Assembly (NCBI GenBank): GCA_902489445.1
Contig: CABTZX010000003.1
Coordinates: 14,038-78,037 of the forward strand
Direction: 5' to 3'
Length of the DNA: 64,000 nt
DNA from: an uncultured Bacteroidales bacterium
Lineage (GTDB): Bacteria > Bacteroidota > Bacteroidia > Bacteroidales > Porphyromonadaceae
Shown: positions 26,938-35,018 of the stretch, piece by piece
Layout of the letters: every line of letters begins with the position of its first letter
Position numbering within the stretch: position 1 is the first letter of the stretch
Notes under the pieces: model-generated
Seen by the model: the letters and a program-made list of their open reading frames with translations, nothing else
Database searches by the model: none
Told to the model about the DNA's origin: nothing
Made by a program: the position numbers and the translations under genes

Positions 26938-29451
26938 TTAGTCGGTTTCCTTACCATAAGTTCCGTACTCATACCCGTTGCTGTAACTTCCGTAATAACT
27001 ATAGTAGTAACCGGTCGTACTGCTTGAGGCACCGCTTGCGTTAAGGACGAGGGTCATATTGCGGAAACGCTTTTCGAGGAACATGCGTTGCATATCGGCA
27101 AGCATATGACGCGGCAAGTGCCCTTCTCTAACTATGAAGAGGGTCATATCGCACACTCTGTTAGAGATTTGAGCGTCTGCCATATTCAAATAGGGAACAT
27201 TGTCAATAATGATATAATCGTATTCCGCCCTAAGTGATTCAATAAGTTGCTCAAATCGTTTGCTGAGAAGCAGTTCGGTAGGATTGGGAGGAATAGCGCC
27301 AGCCGGAATAAAGTCGAAACCGGCTTCCACGTCAATGGAAACAATCACATCCTCCTTACTAAGCTTATTGTTAGCTAAGTAACCCGACAAACCGGCGGTA
27401 TGACGCGACAATTTGTTCTGAAGCGCATCCGAAAGACTTCCCTTGCGTAAATCCGTATCCATTAGGAGTACCTTTTTTCCTTCGAGCATAGCTAAAGAGG
27501 CGGACAAATTAGCGGAGGTAAATGTTTTCCCTGAACCGGAGATGGCGGAAGTAAGCATTATTACCTGTGGAGGCGTTCCCTCGCGCGACATAAACGATAG
27601 ATTGGTACGGAGCACCATAAAGGCTTCGCTCACCACGCTGCGCGTATCGTGACGCACTACCAATATATTACGAGCGCGCTCCTGTCGCTTTTGTTCGCGT
27701 TTCCGACGTTTGCTTTTGCGCAAAAGAAGATCTGTCCATTTTGCACGACTCTTATTCGTGCCGTGGTGATGTCGAACATAAGGAATTTCGCCTAAGAACG
27801 GTATAGTAGTATAGGTATCTAAATCCTTCCGACCGCGCACCTTGTTATTGAGCAACATACGCAGGTAAAGTATGCCGGAGGGTATCAGTAGCCCTAAGAG
27901 CACCGCCACAAGCCATATGATACTTTTTCGGGGCGCAATTGGCTTAGAACTACCGGTTGCAGGCTGAATAATACGTGTGTTAGCTTCTATCCCCTCCTTG
28001 TTGAGCGCATTTTGCTCGCGTGCATTCAAAAGGAATAGATAAAGCGATTCCTTCACCTTTTGGTCGCGATAGATGGAGCCTACGATCTTTTCCTTCATAG
28101 GTACCGATGAGATGCTGCCACGCGTTTTTCCTTCTTCCCGACTAATTGAGCGCAGCTGAATAGTTAGAGCGTTGATTTGGTTATCTACAGTCTTTATAAC
28201 AGCTTGACGCATAGCGGCGATCTGGTTGTTAAGCGTTTCAATCATTGGGTTTTTATCGCTACCGGTGGCAACCAGCTGTTCCAGTTTGAGCAGAAGCGTA
28301 TTGTACTCACTGATAAGCGAATTAGCATTCTGATCCGTTAGCCCCACGTTAGCCGGGATCAGCTGATTCTCATTCCGCGGATCGGATAGATATTCTTTAA
28401 GGAAGTTAGCTACAGCGAGTTGATTGTTCACCTCCATTAGCCGGCGGGTAATTTCAGCCGAGCCGGTGATATAGCTTTTTGCTTCGCTCTCTATATCAGC
28501 AATACTGTGTTCTTGCTTAAAACGTTCGATATCGCTATCCACCGTGCCCAACTCGTTACTAATGATGGCAAGCCGTTCATCAATAAACGATTCCGTATGT
28601 TCTGCTATGCGCACTTTGTCGTTGCGTGCGTTTTCGTTATACACGGTAATGAGCGTATTGAGGAAGTCAGTAGCTATATTGGGGTTATGATGCCGCATCG
28701 AAAGCATAATAACGGTAGAGCTTTTCCCTTGCGGTGCTACGGAATACCATTTTTTGTATTGTGACAATACAGCTTCATGTCTCGTTTTTTTGATATCTAA
28801 TGTGCCAAACTCCTTGAAAGTAGGAAAGAGAGCTGACTTTGATACATACAATTTGCCCAATGGTGTAGCAACAGAATCTCCATAAGCTACGACGATGCTA
28901 CTACCAAATGATCCGTGTAAGCTGCTTTTGAAGTGCGTGAGCCGTACCGAATCTACCCCGAGCCACTCTGCACGAAGGGAGAGATCCTCGGCAACATTAT
29001 CATTGATAAAATCAATCTGTATCGGGGATTTACGGTACAGATCCTGTTTTCGAAAACCTTCGTCCTTGAGATACGCGATATTGAGTTGCAGGCGCTTTAT
29101 CACCTCACCTATCACAAGATCTGTTTTCAATATTTGCTCCTCGTTTTCTATTTCGCTTCGTCCGCCACCTGCTGCCGCAAATCCGCTGTTCTGTAAAGCT
29201 TCCGTAAGCGCCGAGGTCCCGTCGGGCGTTGTTTTAATCAGTATGGAAGCGGTCCGCTGGTAGGTAGGTGACGTTCGTTTTAGGTAAAGGAATGCCATAC
29301 AGAGGCTTACCACAAACACAACGACGAACCAATACCAATTACGCTTCAGTATATAGAGAATGTCTGATAGCGTTATAAACGATGCCGAGGAATTATTTAC
29401 CGGAATTTCGCTTCCAAAGGATTCTTTCCGTTCGCTTTGATTGTAATCCAT
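26938..29451 (-). CDS. Wzc-type polysaccharide co-polymerase / bacterial tyrosine kinase
   Basis: An 837-residue inner-membrane protein controlling chain length and export of a surface polysaccharide. Transmembrane segments at about 38-56 and 507-530 enclose a large periplasmic coiled-coil region (Wzz domain plus GNVR-like end). The cytoplasmic BY-kinase domain has Walker A SAISGSGKTFTSAN near 637 and Walker A' LLMDTDLRKG, with IIIDNVPYL as Walker B. The C-terminus is a tyrosine cluster (YYYSYYGSYSNGYEYGTYG), the autophosphorylation tail that the neighbouring phosphatase would act on. Confidence 0.94.
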   Translation of the reverse strand: MDYNQSERKESFGSEIPVNNSSASFITLSDILYILKRNWYWFVVVFVVSLCMAFLYLKRTSPTYQRTASILIKTTPDGTSALTEALQNSGFAAAGGGRSEIENEEQILKTDLVIGEVIKRLQLNIAYLKDEGFRKQDLYRKSPIQIDFINDNVAEDLSLRAEWLGVDSVRLTHFKSSLHGSFGSSIVVAYGDSVATPLGKLYVSKSALFPTFKEFGTLDIKKTRHEAVLSQYKKWYSVAPQGKSSTVIMLSMRHHNPNIATDFLNTLITVYNENARNDKVRIAEHTESFIDERLAIISNELGTVDSDIERFKQEHSIADIESEAKSYITGSAEITRRLMEVNNQLAVANFLKEYLSDPRNENQLIPANVGLTDQNANSLISEYNTLLLKLEQLVATGSDKNPMIETLNNQIAAMRQAVIKTVDNQINALTIQLRSISREEGKTRGSISSVPMKEKIVGSIYRDQKVKESLYLFLLNAREQNALNKEGIEANTRIIQPATGSSKPIAPRKSIIWLVAVLLGLLIPSGILYLRMLLNNKVRGRKDLDTYTTIPFLGEIPYVRHHHGTNKSRAKWTDLLLRKSKRRKREQKRQERARNILVVRHDTRSVVSEAFMVLRTNLSFMSREGTPPQVIMLTSAISGSGKTFTSANLSASLAMLEGKKVLLMDTDLRKGSLSDALQNKLSRHTAGLSGYLANNKLSKEDVIVSIDVEAGFDFIPAGAIPPNPTELLLSKRFEQLIESLRAEYDYIIIDNVPYLNMADAQISNRVCDMTLFIVREGHLPRHMLADMQRMFLEKRFRNMTLVLNASGASSSTTGYYYSYYGSYSNGYEYGTYGKETD

Positions 29452-29491
29452 GAGGAACTTAGGTTTCTTTTCTGTAGTGGAATGGTGGTTT

Positions 29492-30316
29492 CTATTTGTT
29501 TGCCTTATTACCTAGGCGCGTCAGAGTCATTACAAGCGTTGCTACCGAAGTGGCACTACTGATAACGCTCAGCCATACTCCTACATTGTTGTTTTGGTTG
29601 ATACCGCTCATCTGTACACGAATGTTATTCGGATGGACGATAACCACATCGTTTTGCATCAGATAATAGCAGGGCGACGTAAAGAACTCTTTCGAGCGCA
29701 GATCATGTACAAATATCGTTCGCTCGCCATCTATTTCGCGCACTATAGTCACATTGTCCCGTCTGCCGTATATAGTCATATCGCCCGCCATGCCGATAGC
29801 ATCCAATAGGGATATACGTTCATTGTTAACAGTAAATGAACCCGGATGGTTCACTTCCCCCAATACGGATATTTTGAAGTTCTGATACGTAATAGTGATG
29901 ATGGGATCTTGCAGATAATTACCGGCAATTAGCTCTCTTGCAATCTTATCCGTAAGTTGTTGCTTGGTTAGCCCCGCCGCATTGATTTTACCTAATAATG
30001 GGAAAGTTATACTGCCATCGTTATTGACCAAGTGCCCTTGCAGATACTGGATGCCCATACCTCGCGACGATGCGCCTGTGTAGCTCACCATAGGTAAGTT
30101 GAACGGAGCAGCCAATTCTGGGTTTTTACTATTTACGGTTATGGATAGTATGTCGCCCGGCTGGATTAGGGGGTCAGCATGTATATATTGTTGCCGTTCA
30201 CCGGTGGTAACGTCCTGAAGATAAAGAACATCCTTTGCGGAACCGCAACCGCCCAACAGCGTAACGATTCCGGCAAATATGCCCATCCTTAGGGTTAATA
30301 AGAAAAACTTCTTCAT
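29492..30316 (-). CDS. Wza-type polysaccharide export lipoprotein
   Basis: A 274-residue outer-membrane polysaccharide export protein if started at MKKFF (30316); an ATG four codons upstream (30328) is the alternative. A lipobox LLGGC follows the signal peptide. The Poly_export domain has GDILSITV and TFPLLGKINAAGLT, followed by an SLBB repeat (KISVLGEVNHPGSFTV) and a hydrophobic C-terminal helix. It precedes the Wzc-type gene by about 40 bp, forming the export-kinase-phosphatase set. Confidence 0.92.
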   Translation of the reverse strand: MKKFFLLTLRMGIFAGIVTLLGGCGSAKDVLYLQDVTTGERQQYIHADPLIQPGDILSITVNSKNPELAAPFNLPMVSYTGASSRGMGIQYLQGHLVNNDGSITFPLLGKINAAGLTKQQLTDKIARELIAGNYLQDPIITITYQNFKISVLGEVNHPGSFTVNNERISLLDAIGMAGDMTIYGRRDNVTIVREIDGERTIFVHDLRSKEFFTSPCYYLMQNDVVIVHPNNIRVQMSGINQNNNVGVWLSVISSATSVATLVMTLTRLGNKANK

Positions 30317-30377
30317 TATATCGAGCATTTAGCTATGATCCTACTATAGTTGATGCATCACATTTCTCAATCACGGA

Positions 30378-30385
30378 CAAAGGTA
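30378..30385 (-). promoter_or_regulatory. Polysaccharide operon -7 box
   Basis: On the minus strand this reads TACCTTTG, an exact -7 consensus about 60 bp before the Wza-type gene. No clear -33 TTTG is present at the right distance, so the promoter may need an activator. Confidence 0.5.
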
Positions 30386-30405
30386 ATGAACAAAATCGTA
30401 AGGTA

Positions 30406-31590
30406 TCACTTTTCCTTTTTTGGTAGGGCAATTTTCTCTGCAGTTTCCTTTATCACCTTGTTGAAGCGCTTTCCTTGCTCCGAAGGCTCGTACGAAGTGG
30501 TTACGCGTGGCTTAGCCGTTGAGCCGGGCACATAGTCGTGCCGGAACATATTGATAAACAGAATAAGTAGAGAAATTAGTAGTGGCCCGAAGATTACACC
30601 CCAAAAACCGAACAAACTCATACCGAAAATAACCCCAAATATGGTGATAAGCGGATGAATGTCCGCTAATTTCTTCTGTAACAAAAGTCGCGCCACATTG
30701 TCCGAGCCGCCTATCACAATCAGTCCATATGCCCATATTCCGATGGCTCCCACCCAATTGGCGGTTAGCGCAAAATAAATGCCCAAAGGTATCCATACAA
30801 TCATCGTGCCAACCACGGGGATAATGGTCGAAAAGGCCGTCAGCACTGCGTAAAACAACGCTGCTTTTACCCCGAAAATGAGGTACCCGATGTAGGCAAA
30901 AATGCCCTGAATAATGGCAAGTAGTGGGATGCCCACCGCATTTGCCACAATGATGCTGCGCGATTCCCTCACAAGGATGCGCTTATTATCGCGCGAAAAG
31001 GGCAACAGTTCCATAATGGCATTTTCAAAGGCGCTGCGTTCGTACAGCATATAAAAAAGCACAAACAGCATCATTATGCTATTGATTATCAGCGAATAGG
31101 TGCCACTTACGAGCATACTCACCACGCGTTGCCCGAATGAAGATATATACCCGAGATTATCTATCGTGAGCAGCGTGATGCCGAACTGCTCTTCAACTTT
31201 GGCATTCCATTCGTTAACTTGCTGCATAATAGCATTATAATCGATGGTTGTGTTGCTGAATACATCTATCAGCATCGATACAATTCCTCCCAATGGAATA
31301 AGGAAAAACACAATTGCCTCGCCCACTAACAGTAGAGCGGCACCGCCTCTTTTCCAGTGATGACGCTCAGTGAGCCGCCGCATCTGTCCGCGGAGCAGCA
31401 CAAAGATGGTAAAAGCGCCCAAAAAACAACTCATGTAGCCCCATGCAGGCTTGCCAAATACGATGAGTAAAAGTAGGATTAAGCAGAGCAAAGCCACCAT
31501 AAAGATGTTGCGATTTGCTCTTGAGGTCAGCCCTTTCAGTCCTTCAGAAAGGGGTTCTTTTCCTTGTGTTTCGGTGTTAGGATCTGTCAT
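30406..31590 (-). CDS. AI-2E family transporter (PerM-like permease)
   Basis: A 394-residue protein with seven or eight hydrophobic segments and the family C-terminal region (GVKAALFYAVLTAFSTIIPVVGTMIVWIP and ITIFGVIFGMSLFGFWGVIFGPL). Members have been linked to AI-2 export or ion/proton antiport; the substrate here is not deducible. Its coding region ends 77-90 bp before the Wza-type gene, whose promoter lies in that gap, so they may be separate units. Confidence 0.88.
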   Translation of the reverse strand: MTDPNTETQGKEPLSEGLKGLTSRANRNIFMVALLCLILLLLIVFGKPAWGYMSCFLGAFTIFVLLRGQMRRLTERHHWKRGGAALLLVGEAIVFFLIPLGGIVSMLIDVFSNTTIDYNAIMQQVNEWNAKVEEQFGITLLTIDNLGYISSFGQRVVSMLVSGTYSLIINSIMMLFVLFYMLYERSAFENAIMELLPFSRDNKRILVRESRSIIVANAVGIPLLAIIQGIFAYIGYLIFGVKAALFYAVLTAFSTIIPVVGTMIVWIPLGIYFALTANWVGAIGIWAYGLIVIGGSDNVARLLLQKKLADIHPLITIFGVIFGMSLFGFWGVIFGPLLISLLILFINMFRHDYVPGSTAKPRVTTSYEPSEQGKRFNKVIKETAEKIALPKKEK

Positions 31591-31622
31591 ATTTTCAACA
31601 AACGGCTTATTCTTCCAACCGC

Positions 31623-31630
31623 CAAAGTTA
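31623..31630 (-). promoter_or_regulatory. AI-2E transporter gene -7 box
   Basis: On the minus strand this reads TAACTTTG, an exact TAnnTTTG, about 33 bp before the start codon. No -33 box is obvious. Confidence 0.45.
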
Positions 31631-31886
31631 CCTTTTTCTTCTGAAAGCCGATTCTCTCTCGCGACTCTACCCTATCCTCCTCACTTTTAGAGCAGATCAG
31701 AACTAATCGAACTCAATTAAAGCTGAGCAAAAGTGACCCAAAAACCTCCGATAATTTCCAATTTTCACTGACGAAAATGTCGCCTGCACAACCACAGCGC
31801 ATCCCTCCTATTCATCCTCGCTTCCCCATCCGCCTGCGCACCATATTCTGCCATTTGTTCAATTTCCCCCATTATCGCATATTGAC

Positions 31887-31952
31887 ACTAATCCGCCCAC
31901 GTGTCCGCACCAATCCGTCTGTAGCCCGACACTAATCATCTGTCACATACAA
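31887..31952. repeat. Short 22-bp-pitch repeat (ACTAATC units)
   Basis: ACTAATCC, ACCAATCC and ACTAATCA begin at 31887, 31909 and 31931, exactly 22 bp apart, each followed by different sequence. They lie in the otherwise empty gap between the AI-2E gene and the tRNA-Gly promoter, where I see no coding sequence from 31640 to 31980. Confidence 0.55.
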
Positions 31953-31987
31953 ACGATGCTTTTCGTCATTTTCTTTACAGCGAGTTG

Positions 31988-32017
31988 TTTGTGATTTACT
32001 AAAAAGCACTACCTTTG
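31988..32017 (+). promoter_or_regulatory. tRNA-Gly promoter
   Basis: TTTG at 31988-31991, an 18-bp spacer and TACCTTTG at 32010-32017, about 30 bp before the tRNA. Confidence 0.75.
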
Positions 32018-32047
32018 CACCGCTATGCTTGATGCGTGGCACCTAAT

Positions 32048-32120
32048 GCGGCAGTAGCTCAGTTGGTAGAGCATCAGCTTCCCAAGCTGAGGGTCGCGAG
32101 TTCGAGTCTCGTTTGCCGCT
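32048..32120 (+). tRNA. tRNA-Gly(CCC)
   Basis: A 73-nt cloverleaf: acceptor GCGGCAG pairs with TTGCCGC, D-arm GCTCAGTTGGTAGAGC, anticodon stem TCAGC/GCTGA with loop TTCCCAA (anticodon CCC) and T-arm with TTCGAGT. The CCA end is not encoded. It reads glycine GGG codons. Confidence 0.95.
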
Positions 32121-32237
32121 CCCACTCCACTGCTTCTTTCCCTCAATCAAGCTGGTCCGATGCGGAACGATTCCCCTGCCGCTCCCATTCCACTACTTCT
32201 TTCCCTCAATCAAGCCGGTCCGATGCGGAACGATTCC
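32114..32237 (+). repeat. 63-bp tandem duplication that includes the tRNA-Gly 3' end
   Basis: A 61-bp segment at 32114-32174 recurs at 32177-32237 with few differences. The first copy begins with the last 7 nt of the tRNA (TGCCGCT), so the second copy reproduces the tRNA 3' terminus without a tRNA. A third, decayed trace may follow near 32244. Confidence 0.85.
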
Positions 32238-32339
32238 ACAATCCTGCCCCTTAACTGCGCCGATCCAACGCGAAACATCCCCCCAACCTCTTACGCATCT
32301 TCTCCCGCCCCTCTTCGCACCCCCTCCTACGATCATCCC

Positions 32340-32423
32340 GAAAGGTATATACCTCTCGCGCCAGATGTATATACCTATTGAGTGATATGTATATAAGTTT
32401 CAAGGGAAAGGTATATAGGTTTC
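32340..32423. repeat. 22-bp-pitch palindromic array, TATATA class (locus E)
   Basis: Four units with cores at 32344, 32366, 32388 and 32410, all 22 bp apart; two have TGTATATA in place of GGTATATA. It lies between tRNA-Gly and the small orphan gene, and is followed by a purine-rich block with the same pitch. Confidence 0.9.
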
Positions 32424-32439
32424 GGGAGGAGGTGCGGGA

Positions 32440-32527
32440 GGGGGCAGAGAGAGGAATGGGCGAAGCTGAGAGAAGGATAGGGCAGGATAAGAGAGGGGAA
32501 TGGAACGGGACAGAGAGAGGAATGGCG
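32440..32527. repeat. Purine-rich 22-bp-pitch array
   Basis: Four successive 22-bp units (32440, 32462, 32484, 32506) built on variants of GAGAGAGGAATGG, almost purely purine on the plus strand. It follows array E at the same pitch, as if the periodicity continued while the sequence changed completely. Confidence 0.6.
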
Positions 32528-32670
32528 GCGGTTATTTGCCGATGCAGCATATAAGTCTTATAATCTATTTAATTGATACTCAACCAATAAAAGTGATTAT
32601 TGGTCGTAGCGAACAACACAGCAACAAAAATGTAAGAAGCAGAGAGAAAATCCCCTGCTTCTAAGCGATT

Positions 32671-32703
32671 TTGCCGTTTTTAGTGTGATAACAACTAAAT
32701 TTG
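32671..32703 (+). promoter_or_regulatory. Promoter of the 82-aa orphan gene
   Basis: TTG at 32671-32673, a 22-bp spacer and TAAATTTG at 32696-32703. Transcription should start only a few bases before the ATG at 32715, making the mRNA nearly leaderless. Confidence 0.55.
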
Positions 32704-32714
32704 CAAACAGGAGT

Positions 32715-32963
32715 ATGAAAGATTATAACGACATCGCAAAACAGTATGCGGCACAGCACGGGTTTGATATCGTGCAGCCCTCCGCTGCCGAGCGTAACGA
32801 GTACAGGTATTTCCACCTCGACTTCACAGGTCGTCCACGTTACACGGGACACCCGTTTATCATTAAAATAAGCCCTGCTGGAAAAGTCCAACAGGTGCTT
32901 AATTTTGACGAAATCTATTGGGCGTACAATCAACGCATTATAAATAACGGGCAATCTATCTAA
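32715..32963 (+). CDS. Hypothetical protein, 82 aa
   Basis: I do not recognise this family. Started at ATG 32715 (preceded by AGGAG-like GGAGT and a promoter at 32671-32703) it encodes 82 residues, soluble, with aromatic-rich segments such as EYRYFHLDF and EIYWAYNQ and no signal peptide or membrane segment. An in-frame ATG 30 bases upstream would sit inside the promoter and is less likely. It stands alone between repeats and a gene remnant. Confidence 0.6.
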   Translation: MKDYNDIAKQYAAQHGFDIVQPSAAERNEYRYFHLDFTGRPRYTGHPFIIKISPAGKVQQVLNFDEIYWAYNQRIINNGQSI

Positions 32964-32966
32964 AAA

Positions 32967-33166
32967 TATCGGGTCGCAGGAGGAGTTTATCTACTTTCAG
33001 CACCTCGAAATACTCTACATCACGGGCGGCATATTCTTCAAGTCTTAGGAATGCGCCGTCTTGAGCGTCGTAGAATAATATACGCCCGTCGGGGAGGCGC
33101 TCGTCTTATCAGAGCGTAAATGCGCTATTACACCTGAAGTGGCCGGATCATAGCCGGTAGTGCGCG
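32967..33166 (-). pseudogene. Frameshifted remnant of an unidentified coding region
   Basis: Right after the mnmE stop the minus strand reads LYWKVARTTGYDPATSGVIAHLRSDK in one frame, and after a shift continues as DERLPDGRILFYDAQDGAFL and then RLEEYAARDVEYFEVLKVDK to a stop near 32967. Composition looks coding and the two pieces abut, but there is no proper start codon and stops occur at the junction. This suggests the 3' end of a gene broken by a frameshift or truncation. The family is not recognised. Confidence 0.4.
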
Positions 33167-34561
33167 CTACTTTCCAATACAGAAGTTGGCGAAGATGTGC
33201 CCGAGGATGTCGTTATCGCGAATGGTTTCGCCGGTAATTTCGCCAATGGCGTTGATAGCGGTACGCAGTTCGAGGGCAATCAGTGCGCTATCGGTGTTGC
33301 GCTTCAGGCCGTTGAGGACGGCATCGAGCCCCTTATCCGCCTTTTCGAGTAGTTCCAGGTGCCGAAGATTGGTTACAATTACGGAGGCTTGTTCGGTGGA
33401 ATTAGTGGCGGATAGGCGCACCATTGCCTCTTCCAACGCCTTTAGTCCGGTCCGCTCTTTAGCGGAAACGAGCAAAAGCGGATACTTCGGCATGCGAACC
33501 GTTATGCGCTCCGAAAGCTCTGTTTGGGAGCGTTCGTCAAGCAAATCGATTTTATTGAGCACACACAGGGCAGGAGCTTTAATTTCATCTGCTATTTTGA
33601 GCTGCTGCGCGAGGTTCTGCTCGCCTGCACAGCGGGTTGCATCGATAAGCAACAGCGCGATATCGGCTTCGCTCAGGGCTTCCCTCGAGCGCGCCACGCC
33701 GAGCTGCTCAATGGGATTATCCGTGTGACGCAAGCCGGCAGTATCGATTATTCTGAAGGGGTATCCGCCGATAAATATGGTTTCGCTGACCGTATCGCGC
33801 GTTGTTCCCTCAATATCGCTCACAATGGCTCTATTTTCTCGAAGCAAAGCGTTGAGCAGTGCGCTCTTTCCGGCGTTGGGAATGCCGCAAATCACGGTAG
33901 CAATTCCGTTGCGAATCTTACGGCCGGTTTGGTAACTATCGATAAGGGCGCGGATTTGCGTGCGTACCTCTTGGGCAAGAGCAATAAGGCGATCGCGGTC
34001 GGCAAAGGCTACATCTTCCTCGGAAAAGTCCAGTTCCAGCTCAATGAGTGAGGCAAATTCGATGAAGCGCCGGCGTACATCCGATAGCGTTTGACTATAA
34101 TCGCCCCGGAGCTGCGCCATCGCTAAGCGGTGTTGCGCCTCCCCCTCGGCATGAATCAGATCAGCAACAGCCTCAGCTTCCGCCAAATCTCTTTTGCCGT
34201 TCAGATAGCTCCGAAGCGTGAATTCGCCCGGATTTGCCATGCGCGCACCGCTTTGGATGAAGCAATTGAGGATACGTTCCACGATGTAGGAGGATGCGTG
34301 GCAGCCAATTTCAGCAGTATCCTCGCCGGTATAGCTGTGTGGTGCTTGAAAATAGGTAAGTACCACTTCGTCAATCAGTTCCTCCCCGTCCAGCATATGT
34401 CCGTAGAGGGCATGCGCATGGCATAGCGGTTTAGCGGAGCGAAAGTGCTTTAGCAGAAGCGGTTGTAGCTCTTTTCCGGAAAGACGTATCAGCGTTACGG
34501 CGCCGCCTCTCCCCGATGCGGGGGCAATGATGGTATCCTGCAGTGAATCAGTTTCGTACAT
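33167..34561 (-). CDS. mnmE: tRNA modification GTPase MnmE
   Basis: With MnmG, MnmE installs the 5-carboxymethylaminomethyl group on U34 of several tRNAs. The 464-residue protein has the N-terminal formyl-THF-binding domain (IIAPASGRGGAVTLIRLSG), a helical domain, an inserted Ras-like G domain with GIPNAGKSALLNALL, DIEGTTRDT, DTAGLR and NKID, and the catalytic C-terminal FCIGK. It overlaps folK by 14 bp. Confidence 0.96.
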   Translation of the reverse strand: MYETDSLQDTIIAPASGRGGAVTLIRLSGKELQPLLLKHFRSAKPLCHAHALYGHMLDGEELIDEVVLTYFQAPHSYTGEDTAEIGCHASSYIVERILNCFIQSGARMANPGEFTLRSYLNGKRDLAEAEAVADLIHAEGEAQHRLAMAQLRGDYSQTLSDVRRRFIEFASLIELELDFSEEDVAFADRDRLIALAQEVRTQIRALIDSYQTGRKIRNGIATVICGIPNAGKSALLNALLRENRAIVSDIEGTTRDTVSETIFIGGYPFRIIDTAGLRHTDNPIEQLGVARSREALSEADIALLLIDATRCAGEQNLAQQLKIADEIKAPALCVLNKIDLLDERSQTELSERITVRMPKYPLLLVSAKERTGLKALEEAMVRLSATNSTEQASVIVTNLRHLELLEKADKGLDAVLNGLKRNTDSALIALELRTAINAIGEITGETIRDNDILGHIFANFCIGK

Positions 34562-35018
34562 TGTGGAACAGATCGATAATCGTTCGATTCAGAACAGGGT
34601 GTACCCAAGTGGGAGCGATACGGCTCAACGGCAGCAAAACAAAGTCCCTTTTGTGCATCAGCGGATGGGGAATGGTCAGTTGATCCGTCTCTGTCACAAG
34701 GGAATCGTATAGGAGTAGGTCGATATCTATAGGACGATCGGCGTACCCGTCCCTCGGACTGCTTTTTTGTAGCCTACCTAAGCGTTGTTCGATGCTTTGT
34801 GTGCGGTGCAAAATGGTTTCCGGGCGCAAATCGGTACGCAGGATTGCGGCGGCGTTAAGGAACAAACGGTCACTATCAAACCCCTGCGGCGCGGTTTCTA
34901 TAAAGGGAGAAACGGCTGCTACGGAGCCGATTTGCTCGTTTAAGGCGTGCAAAGCGTTTATAAGTTTGGCACGCCTATCGCCCATGTTACTACCTAATGC
35001 AACGCAAAGGAGAGGCAT
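34548..35018 (-). CDS. folK: 2-amino-4-hydroxy-6-hydroxymethyldihydropteridine pyrophosphokinase
   Basis: HPPK transfers pyrophosphate from ATP to the pterin in folate synthesis. The 156-residue protein has the N-terminal ALGSNMGDR, ETAPQGFDSDRLFLNAA and the signature YADRPIDIDLLLYD, plus IPHPLMHKRDFVLLPL. Its ATG overlaps the queA stop by one base (TGATG) and its end overlaps mnmE, giving a tight queA-folK-mnmE unit. Confidence 0.95.
   Translation of the reverse strand: MPLLCVALGSNMGDRRAKLINALHALNEQIGSVAAVSPFIETAPQGFDSDRLFLNAAAILRTDLRPETILHRTQSIEQRLGRLQKSSPRDGYADRPIDIDLLLYDSLVTETDQLTIPHPLMHKRDFVLLPLSRIAPTWVHPVLNRTIIDLFHNVRN

Noticed and set aside
32114..32237. An attL/attR pair of an integrated island at tRNA-Gly.
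   Set aside because: The two copies are directly adjacent and no integrase or island genes lie between or beside them.
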